Source: Thermodesulfobacteriota bacterium
Lineage (GTDB): Bacteria > Desulfobacterota > BSN033 > UBA1163
Length of the DNA stretch: 10,018 nucleotides
Reading direction: 5' to 3'
NCBI GenBank assembly: GCA_030024065.1
Contig: JASEIE010000137.1
Span: forward strand, 1-10,018
Each line of letters begins with the position of its first letter. Positions within the stretch are counted from its first letter, which is position 1. The notes beneath the pieces are model-generated. The model saw nothing but the letters and a program-made list of their open reading frames with translations, did not search any database and was not told the DNA's origin. Of the stretch, positions 5,794 to 10,018 are shown one piece after another. A program made the position numbers and the translations under genes.

Positions 5794-6351
5794 ATGAAAA
5801 AAGTTATTTTTTTCATTCTATTCTTTCTTCTACTCTCAACTTTCGACCCTCCACCTTCCATCGGGTTGCCTGTAGAGGATATCCAAATCGTGACCGATGC
5901 CCAGTATTTTGAGGTGGCAAAGAAGATGATTCAGGAGGCAAAGTTCTCAATACGGGTGATGATGTTTGAGATGGGTTATTACGAAAAGCATCCCAATACT
6001 CCATCGAATATTTTGATCAGAGAGTTGATTGGGGCCAAAAAGCGCGGAGTCAAGGTGGAGGTGATCCTGGAGACAAGAGAAGGCGATGATCGGACGACCA
6101 AACGCAATCGGCAGACCGGAAAGATCTTATCAGAGAGCGGTGTGGAGGTGATCTACGATCCCCTCTTTAAAACCATGCATGCGAAATTGATGGTTGCGGA
6201 CGGAGAGCTTATCCTTTTGGGAAGTACAAATTGGGTCTTCTCCTCCCTGACCAATAACAATGAGGTTTCCGTCCTCATTAGGTCAAAAGAGTTGGCAAAA
6301 GCGTTGATCGACTATTTTAATCGGGTGAAAGCCACTGGCAGTAAAAAATAG
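5794..6351 (+). CDS. Exported phospholipase-D-like protein with one HKD motif (Nuc-type)
   Basis: A lysine start and long hydrophobic stretch (MKKVIFFILFFLLLS) form a signal peptide or N-terminal anchor of about 20-25 residues, so the protein probably acts in the periplasm. The mature part is a single PLD domain of about 155 residues. The catalytic H129-x-K131-x4-D136 lies in MHAKLMVADG, followed by LLGSTNW and a later NNNE, the standard end of the PLD active site. One HKD motif per chain means the active site would be built by a dimer, as in the Nuc endonuclease family. The substrate may be nucleic acid or phospholipid and cannot be told. The gene starts 5 bases after the fusion gene and uses a GGGAG site within the end of that gene, so it belongs to the same transcript. 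ATG 5794 is preferred because the signal sequence begins there. Confidence 0.85.
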   Translation: MKKVIFFILFFLLLSTFDPPPSIGLPVEDIQIVTDAQYFEVAKKMIQEAKFSIRVMMFEMGYYEKHPNTPSNILIRELIGAKKRGVKVEVILETREGDDRTTKRNRQTGKILSESGVEVIYDPLFKTMHAKLMVADGELILLGSTNWVFSSLTNNNEVSVLIRSKELAKALIDYFNRVKATGSKK

Positions 6352-6358
6352 AGTTATT

Positions 6359-6410
6359 GTAACTCAACCCTTTAGGGTTGATCATAATCATGGCTAAAGC
6401 CATGAGTTAC
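6359..6410. repeat. Palindromic repeat folding as a three-way junction
   Basis: The outer arms GTAACTC (6359-6365) and GAGTTAC (6404-6410) are perfect complements. They enclose two perfect hairpins, CAACCCTTTAGGGTTG (6365-6380) and CATGGCTAAAGCCATG (6389-6404). In DNA or RNA this makes a compact cloverleaf-like form. It lies 7 bases after the PLD stop and 12 bases before the TatD start. It is likely a copy of a dispersed palindromic (REP/MITE-like) repeat and may affect read-through between the genes. No T-run follows, so it is not a classical terminator. Confidence 0.75.
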
Positions 6411-6422
6411 AAAAGGGCTTCC

Positions 6423-7208
6423 ATGACCACAATGCTTATCGATTCTCATGCCCATCTGGAGATGCCTGACTTTAAAAAGGACCTTGAGGAAGTAATTCAT
6501 AGGGCCAAAGATTCGGGCGTCGAATATATCTTCACCGTCGGGACGGAGAGAAAAGACTGGGCAAGGGCCCTTGAGATCGCCAACGCCCATGCACCGGTCT
6601 ATGCCATTCTGGGTGTCCATCCTCACAATGCAAGAGAAATCGACGATCGGTCCTACACCACTTTAAAGAGACTCTGTCAGAACGAGAAGGTTAGTGCTTA
6701 CGGAGAGATCGGGTTGGATTTTTACAGAAACCTCTCTCCGAAAGATGTCCAGTTGAAGCGATTCAGGGAGCAGATTGGTTTGGCAAAAGAACTCAAGCTC
6801 CCGATCGTGGTTCATGACCGAGAAGCCCATCAGGAGACCCTGGAAATCCTGAAATCCGAAAAGGCAGGGGAAAATGGGGGGATCATCCACTGCTTTTCAG
6901 GGGATGAGGAGATGGCGAAGGCCTGTCTCGATATGGGGTTTCACATCTCTGTTCCCGGAAGCATTACTTACAAGAATGCGGAGCAGTTTCAGGAGATCGT
7001 CAAGAGGATTCCCCTGGAATCTCTTCTGGTAGAAACAGATGCCCCTTTCCTGACTCCGGTTCCGTTCAGGGGGAAGAGAAATGAGCCAAGTTATGTTCGA
7101 TATACGGCTAAAAAGATTGCAGAGATCAAGAAGGTCCCTTTTGAAAAGGTGGCGGAAGCCACAACAGAGAACGCCCTGCGTGTTTTCAGGTTGAGTAACA
7201 AGGGATAA
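6423..7208 (+). CDS. TatD-family metal-dependent hydrolase (YcfH-like DNase)
   Basis: This is a cytoplasmic TIM-barrel hydrolase of the TatD family; members act as Mg2+-dependent 3'-5' DNases. From ATG 6423 the 261 residues match the usual 255-265. The metal ligands are in order: H9-x-H11 (DSHAHLE), E95 (GEIGLD), H131 (VVHDRE), H156 (IHCFSG) and D206 (ETDAPFL). The family's VGTERKDW and YAILGVHPH stretches are also present. A start at 6378 would add 15 residues encoded by the palindromic repeat, so it is rejected. ATG 6423 has AAAAGGG about 6 bases upstream; ATG 6432 is also possible. It lies on the same strand as the PLD gene, 71 bases downstream with the palindromic repeat between. Two adjacent nuclease-like genes suggest, but do not prove, a shared role in nucleic-acid turnover. 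Confidence 0.92.
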   Translation: MTTMLIDSHAHLEMPDFKKDLEEVIHRAKDSGVEYIFTVGTERKDWARALEIANAHAPVYAILGVHPHNAREIDDRSYTTLKRLCQNEKVSAYGEIGLDFYRNLSPKDVQLKRFREQIGLAKELKLPIVVHDREAHQETLEILKSEKAGENGGIIHCFSGDEEMAKACLDMGFHISVPGSITYKNAEQFQEIVKRIPLESLLVETDAPFLTPVPFRGKRNEPSYVRYTAKKIAEIKKVPFEKVAEATTENALRVFRLSNKG

Positions 7209-7216
7209 TTATCTAC

Positions 7217-7321
7217 CTTTTCGTCATTCCTTCGGAAGCAGGAATCCATTTTATTGTTATTCCCTGTTTTCATAGAATAGAGCAAGCCTGGATTCCCGTT
7301 TTCACGGGAATGACCGAAAAG
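7217..7321. repeat. REP-like inverted repeat pair (about 105 bp)
   Basis: The left arm 7217-7248 (CTTTTCGTCATTCC, TTCGGAAGC, AGGAATCCA) is an imperfect inverted copy of the right arm 7289-7321 (TGGATTCCCG, TTTTCA, CGGGAATGACC, GAAAAG). The right arm holds its own perfect CCCG/CGGG hairpin. The ends CTTTTC and GAAAAG are exactly complementary. This is the common TGGATTCCCG/GGGAATGAC intergenic repeat; a decayed relative lies at 2330-2394. Confidence 0.7.
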
Positions 7322-7337
7322 AACATAAAGGTTGTAG

Positions 7338-7359
7338 GGGCGGCCCTCTGCGGCCGCCC
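7338..7359. repeat. GC-rich perfect hairpin before the cysteine hydrolase gene
   Basis: GGGCGGCC (7338-7345) and GGCCGCCC (7352-7359) form an 8-bp perfect stem with the loop CTCTGC. It ends two bases before the ribosome binding site AAAAGGAG (7362-7369) of the next gene, where a strong RNA stem could affect translation. Sequences of the form GTAGGGGCG...CGCCC are common dispersed repeats, so it may simply be one of those. Confidence 0.55.
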
Positions 7360-7374
7360 TGAAAAGGAGTCCCT

Positions 7375-7935
7375 GTGAAGCCGGCCATTATTGTCGTCGA
7401 TATGGTAAAAGACATCTTTAAGGAGGGATCCCGGTTGCCTGTTACCAAAGAGGCAAGGGAGATCCTTCCCAACCTTCAGAGGCTTTTAGAAGAGAGCCGA
7501 AAAAGAGGGATTCCCGTTATCTTCGCCTGCGATAGCTTTTTGGAGGGAGATTTCATCTTTAAAGGGAGAATGAAGGTCCATTCACTTCGTGGGACAAAGG
7601 GTTCGGAAGTGATCGATGACTTAAAACCCAAATCGGCCGACATCATTTTACCGAAGAGGCGCTTCAGTGCCTTCTTCAAAACCGATCTTGACCAGACCCT
7701 CCGGCTTCTCGGTGTGGATACGATTGTCGTGACAGGCATTACGACCGAAGTTTGTGTATTAGCGACAGCACTGGATGGTCTCTGCCACGATTTTTCAGCC
7801 ATCCTCTTGGAGGATTGTTGCGCCAGTCGAAGCAAAGAAATGCATCAGAGATGCCTGAATCTCTACCGGGATTTTGTCCTCTATCCATTGTTGAAAGTGA
7901 TGACCCTTGAAGAGTTTTTAAAGGAGATAAGTTGA
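7375..7935 (+). CDS. Isochorismatase-like cysteine hydrolase (nicotinamidase-related)
   Basis: This is a cytoplasmic hydrolase of the isochorismatase/nicotinamidase superfamily, 186 residues as is usual. The catalytic triad is visible: D9 (IIVVDMVKDIF), K94 (LPKRRFSAFF) and C127 (TGITTEVCVLATA), the last with the family's non-proline TGITT turn. HSLRGTKGSEV near 64-74 is the usual substrate-side loop. These residues indicate an amidase-like thioester mechanism. The substrate (nicotinamide, ureidoacrylate or another) cannot be told from sequence. The start is GTG 7375, because AAAAGGAG ends 5 bases upstream and the domain begins at once (KPAIIVVD). It is on the same strand as TatD but separated from it by 166 bases containing two hairpin repeats, so it may be transcribed separately. 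Confidence 0.88.
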   Translation: MKPAIIVVDMVKDIFKEGSRLPVTKEAREILPNLQRLLEESRKRGIPVIFACDSFLEGDFIFKGRMKVHSLRGTKGSEVIDDLKPKSADIILPKRRFSAFFKTDLDQTLRLLGVDTIVVTGITTEVCVLATALDGLCHDFSAILLEDCCASRSKEMHQRCLNLYRDFVLYPLLKVMTLEEFLKEIS

Positions 7936-7942
7936 TCAAACA

Positions 7943-7970
7943 GGGCTCAAGGGGTTTAGGGTTTAATGGG
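7943..7970 (+). other. Potential G-quadruplex motif
   Basis: Four G-runs of at least three occur with short spacers: GGG, CTCAA, GGGG, TTTA, GGG, TTTAAT, GGG. This satisfies the usual G3-N1-7 pattern on the coding strand. It lies just after the cysteine hydrolase stop and about 60 bases before the Nudix gene. The spacers are long, so stability is uncertain. Confidence 0.4.
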
Positions 7971-8013
7971 TCGAGTGAAATTTTAGGAATCGCGAAAACG
8001 GATTAAGGACACC

Positions 8014-8040
8014 GATCCATCATTTATAAAATGAATGATC
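8014..8040 (+). promoter_or_regulatory. Hairpin enclosing the Nudix start codon
   Basis: GATC (8014-8017) pairs with GATC (8037-8040), and TCATTT (8020-8025) pairs with AAATGA, which includes the ATG at 8031-8033. Two mismatches separate the stems. The only good Shine-Dalgarno-like site, AAGGA (8005-8009), lies 21 bases before the ATG, too far unless folded. The start may therefore be occluded or weak. This is a fold drawn by eye. Confidence 0.3.
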
Positions 8041-8618
8041 GTAGAAAAGATTTTATTGAGGAGATGAGAAACATTCTTTCCAAGAGGGATAGAAAGGTCA
8101 TCGAACGTCCTTCTTTTGACCGTGCGGCAGTTCTTATTCCCCTCTTTAACAAGGAAGGAAATTGTCATCTTCTCTTCACCAAGAGAACCGATCAGGTGAA
8201 ATACCACAAGGGGGAGATCTCTTTTCCCGGAGGAGTCATGGATAAAGGGGATTCTAATTTAGAGAAAACGGCTCTCCGGGAGGCTTTTGAGGAGATCGGT
8301 CTGAAAGAGACCGATCTCCAGATCATCGGGGCTCTGGACGACATTGTGACCATTACCGAATTTATCGTTACGCCGATCGTCGGATTCTTTCCCCATCCCT
8401 ATCCTTTTAAGATCAGTGAGGTTGAGATTGCGGAGCTGATCGAGGCCCCCCTTTCCCTCTTACTGGATAAAGACTCTTTTAGGGAAAGGGAGATTGTCCG
8501 GATGAATCGAAAAGAGGTCGTCTATGCCTATCAATACGGGGCTCATATCATCTGGGGAGCGACCGCACGCATTCTGAAACAATTCTTAGACTTAATTACC
8601 TACTCAAAGGGCACTTAA
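8031..8618 (+). CDS. Nudix hydrolase, CoA pyrophosphatase type (NudL/UPF0035-like)
   Basis: A cytoplasmic Nudix enzyme; this subfamily typically splits coenzyme A and acyl-CoAs into phosphopantetheine and 3',5'-ADP. The 195 residues match the family (about 190-210). The CoA-subfamily motif precedes the Nudix box: LLFTKRTDQVKYHKGEISFP at 47-66, then GG at 67-68. The box follows, with TALREAFEEIGL at 80-91 supplying the metal-binding glutamates E84, E87 and E88. The N-terminal RAAVLIPLF strand and the late YAYQYGAHIIWGATA segment are also usual for the group. ATG 8031 gives the family length, though its ribosome binding site is poor and a hairpin covers it. The next ATG (8064) lies directly against a GAGGAG and has no proper spacing. 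It is the last gene of the + strand run. The GC content is low at its start (21 of 60 bases on 8041-8100). Confidence 0.9.
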   Translation: MNDRRKDFIEEMRNILSKRDRKVIERPSFDRAAVLIPLFNKEGNCHLLFTKRTDQVKYHKGEISFPGGVMDKGDSNLEKTALREAFEEIGLKETDLQIIGALDDIVTITEFIVTPIVGFFPHPYPFKISEVEIAELIEAPLSLLLDKDSFREREIVRMNRKEVVYAYQYGAHIIWGATARILKQFLDLITYSKGT

Positions 8619-8661
8619 AACTCCCATCTAATCCCTCGGTTATGGGGGGTTACTTGACCTG

Positions 8662-8693
8662 AAAGGGTCGGAAGGTTCACATTAAAAACCTTG
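8662..8693 (+). repeat. Left copy of a ~33-nt imperfect direct repeat flanking the NHL segment
   Basis: AAAGGGTCGG, A, AGGTTC, five variable bases, then AAAAACCTTG recurs at 9978-10010 with the same two 10-base ends and AGGTTC. Each copy can fold as a small hairpin (here AAGGTT 8672-8677 with AACCTT 8687-8692). Similarity stops outside the two copies. Confidence 0.6.
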
Positions 8694-8750
8694 CATTTGT
8701 CTTTCAATATCCGGACATCGAGAAGGCTCTGAGTAGTAGAGTGGCCCAGT

Positions 8751-8782
8751 AGGCAGTAGAAGTAAACAATTGCCTTTTTTTC
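8751..8782 (+). terminator. Weak terminator-like hairpin
   Basis: AGGCA (8751-8755) pairs with TGCCT (8771-8775) around a 15-base loop and is followed by a run of T residues to 8781. The stem is only five pairs. The site lies 130 bases downstream of the Nudix gene and could end its transcript. Confidence 0.3.
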
Positions 8783-8863
8783 TATTTGCGTCGATCAAAC
8801 CCTGATCCATAAACGAGTCGCATTGCTCTCGGCGTTTCGTGTACCGAAGAGAATCCTTTGCGA

Positions 8864-9838
8864 TCAAACGCGCGCGAACTTCTGGAAGGTGTGAGCATCC
8901 TCGGGCACGCCACCGCGCGAGATGCCGAAGGTCCAGGTCACCTCGCCCACATAGAGATCGTTCCGGGAATCCAGGCAAAGGGTGTGGGGCGCAACGAACT
9001 CGCCAGGGGCCGCCCGATCAGCGCTTCCCCAGCGCGTCATGACATTTCCCTTGAGGTCGAACACGCTCACCCGTCCCGGCAGGTCATACTTGATCTGGCC
9101 GTGGACAAAGGACGATTGGCCAACCCGCCACCACAACTCCGAGACGTATAGCAATCCATCCCGGCCGAAGGCAATGTCCGTGGGTCGCTGGACGTGCGTC
9201 CAAGCTTCGAGGAGCTGTCCATCCCGCGAGAAGATCTGGATTCGGTCGTTTTCACGGTCCGCCAAGAAGACGCGATCATCCGGGGAGACCCCGATGCCGT
9301 GAGGCAGGTAAAACTGGCCAGGTCCGATCCCGGGCTCGCCCCAGGACTGGATCAGCGTGCCATCGGCCGTGAAGCGATGGACGCAGGCGTTGCCATACCC
9401 GTCGGACACATATAGTTCCCCGTCGGGCGCTACGGCAACATTAGTGGGTCGGTTGAAAGGAGGAGCGCTGCGCTGGATACTGGTGATGGTCTTTCCATCA
9501 TAACCGGTGTCCGAGGCCTTGCCGGCTGTGCCAATCATCATGAGCTGCTTCCCCTCCGGCGTAAACTTACGGACCGTGTGATCCCCATCATCCACGGTGT
9601 AGACCATGTCGTCCGGCCCAATGGCAATCCCGTGAGTCCGCGGGGTGAAGATGTCCTCTCCCCACGAACGCAAGAAGTTGCCGTTGCGATCGTACACGAT
9701 GACCCGTGCATCCTGCCGGGTCATGAGATAAACGCGGTCCTGCGAATCCACTGCCACTCCGTTCACATCCTTGTGGACGTACCCCGCAGGTAGTTTTTCC
9801 CAACCCTCGATTACCTTGAATCGCGGAACCAATGGCAT
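8864..9838 (-). CDS. NHL-repeat beta-propeller, peptidyl-hydroxyglycine alpha-amidating lyase type
   Basis: The 324 residues form a six-bladed propeller of NHL repeats: NGVAVDSQDRVYLMT (26-40), HGIAIGPDDMVYTVD (69-83), TNVAVAPDGELYVSD (132-146), HGIGVSPDDRVFLAD (180-194), TDIAFGRDGLLYVSE (220-234) and HTLCLDSRNDLYVGE (285-299). Histidines H69, H180 and H285 stand at the same place in three alternate blades. They may correspond to the metal-binding histidines of PAL, the lyase half of peptide-amidating monooxygenase. Bacterial members are widespread and their substrate is unknown. No signal peptide is seen, so it is probably cytoplasmic. ATG 9838 has AAAGGAG (9848-9854) nine bases upstream. 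The gene opposes its neighbours and is far richer in GC (39 of 60 bases on 8881-8940), which suggests a different origin. Confidence 0.88.
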   Translation of the reverse strand: MPLVPRFKVIEGWEKLPAGYVHKDVNGVAVDSQDRVYLMTRQDARVIVYDRNGNFLRSWGEDIFTPRTHGIAIGPDDMVYTVDDGDHTVRKFTPEGKQLMMIGTAGKASDTGYDGKTITSIQRSAPPFNRPTNVAVAPDGELYVSDGYGNACVHRFTADGTLIQSWGEPGIGPGQFYLPHGIGVSPDDRVFLADRENDRIQIFSRDGQLLEAWTHVQRPTDIAFGRDGLLYVSELWWRVGQSSFVHGQIKYDLPGRVSVFDLKGNVMTRWGSADRAAPGEFVAPHTLCLDSRNDLYVGEVTWTFGISRGGVPEDAHTFQKFARV

Positions 9839-9904
9839 TGCCCGAATCTCCTTTCGTCAAACAATTATATTTGGAGTCTTTCGTTCGTGCCTGACCCCAC
9901 CCAT

Positions 9905-9933
9905 GATATAGGTGGTGCATCTTTATTTGTCAA
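9905..9933 (-). promoter_or_regulatory. Sigma-70-like promoter of the NHL gene
   Basis: On the reverse strand a perfect TTGACA (9933-9928) is followed after exactly 17 bases by TATATC (9910-9905), four of six matches to the -10 consensus. The predicted transcript would start near 9898, leaving a leader of about 60 bases before the ribosome binding site and ATG 9838. Confidence 0.6.
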
Positions 9934-9977
9934 TGCTAAAAATAAAGGCGTCGTAATCCCTTGGTTAAAGAGATAGA

Positions 9978-10010
9978 AAAGGGTCGGGAGGTTCTTCTGG
10001 AAAAACCTTG
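9978..10010 (+). repeat. Right copy of the ~33-nt imperfect direct repeat
   Basis: AAAGGGTCGG, G, AGGTTC, six variable bases, then AAAAACCTTG repeats the element at 8662-8693 in the same orientation. A five-pair AGGTT (9989-9993) / AACCT (10004-10008) hairpin is conserved while the loop differs. It lies 45 bases beyond the -35 box of the NHL promoter, so the two copies enclose the whole NHL transcription unit. Confidence 0.6.
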
Positions 10011-10018
10011 AAGCGAAA

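Larger units (their letters stand above)
8619..8863. other. Intergenic region between the convergent Nudix and NHL genes
   Basis: No gene is recognised. A six-pair hairpin (AATCCC at 8630-8635 with GGGGTT at 8646-8651, one G-U pair) lies close behind the Nudix stop. The left copy of a direct repeat (8662-8693) and a weak terminator-like stem (8751-8782) follow. Near 8826-8850 a CTCTCGG/CCGAAGAG stem with one bulged base lies just after the NHL stop on the reverse strand. The short reverse frame here has no recognisable features. Confidence 0.5.

Noticed and set aside
6378..6422. Longer TatD start at 6378
   Set aside because: The added residues would be encoded by the palindromic repeat, and the family N-terminus (MLIDSHAH) begins at 6423-6432, where a ribosome binding site is present.
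8839..9415. Forward-strand open frames across the NHL region
   Set aside because: They are antisense shadows in GC-rich DNA; the reverse frame has NHL repeats, a ribosome binding site and a promoter.
9588..9920. Reverse-strand frame overlapping the NHL start
   Set aside because: It is an alternate frame of the NHL gene that also runs through its leader, with no family features.
1..10018. tRNA or rRNA genes
   Set aside because: No cloverleaf with a TTCRA-type arm and CCA-compatible acceptor, and no rRNA-like segment, was found by eye; a tRNA covariance search would settle it.

Overview
The window looks like a chromosomal segment of a Gram-negative bacterium of moderate GC content. The protein styles (class I PurE, GmhB-like HAD, Sua5-type TsaC, TatD, UPF0035-type Nudix) and the many short REP-like and palindromic intergenic repeats would suit a former-deltaproteobacterial (Desulfobacterota-type) genome. 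No rRNA or marker gene is present, so this placement is inference only.

Layout. Positions 1-2450 form a decayed zone. It holds two disconnected pieces of ArsB/NhaD-type permease sequence facing each other across a perfect 27-bp inverted repeat. After them come a degraded purE, a truncated purK beginning, a reverse-strand carboxymuconolactone-decarboxylase fragment, and the frameshifted first ~65 codons of a P-type ATPase. An intact CaCA-family Na+/Ca2+ antiporter follows (2449-3438). The region 3439-3786 carries a GC-rich, alternatively pairing sequence, a rho-independent terminator, and a long hairpin built from 8-nt tandem repeats.

Positions 3787-8618 hold six genes on the + strand. The first three are tightly packed: an intact purE, a HAD-phosphatase/Sua5 (TsaC) fusion protein, and an exported single-HKD phospholipase-D-like protein. 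TatD-family hydrolase, isochorismatase-like cysteine hydrolase and Nudix CoA-pyrophosphatase-like genes follow, separated by repeats and hairpins. The content is housekeeping or housecleaning: purine synthesis, tRNA t6A modification, nuclease activity and nucleotide-metabolite sanitation.

The last part (about 8660-10010) is an insert-like segment with much higher GC. It carries one reverse-strand NHL beta-propeller gene of the peptidyl-hydroxyglycine alpha-amidating-lyase type with its own sigma-70-like promoter, and it is bracketed by two ~33-nt imperfect direct repeats.

The most notable items are the HAD-Sua5 fusion, the remnant purE-purK operon lying 2 kb from a distinct intact purE, the permease split at an inverted repeat, the possible structured RNA before purE, and the bracketed NHL island. 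No complete new defence or mobile system was recognised.
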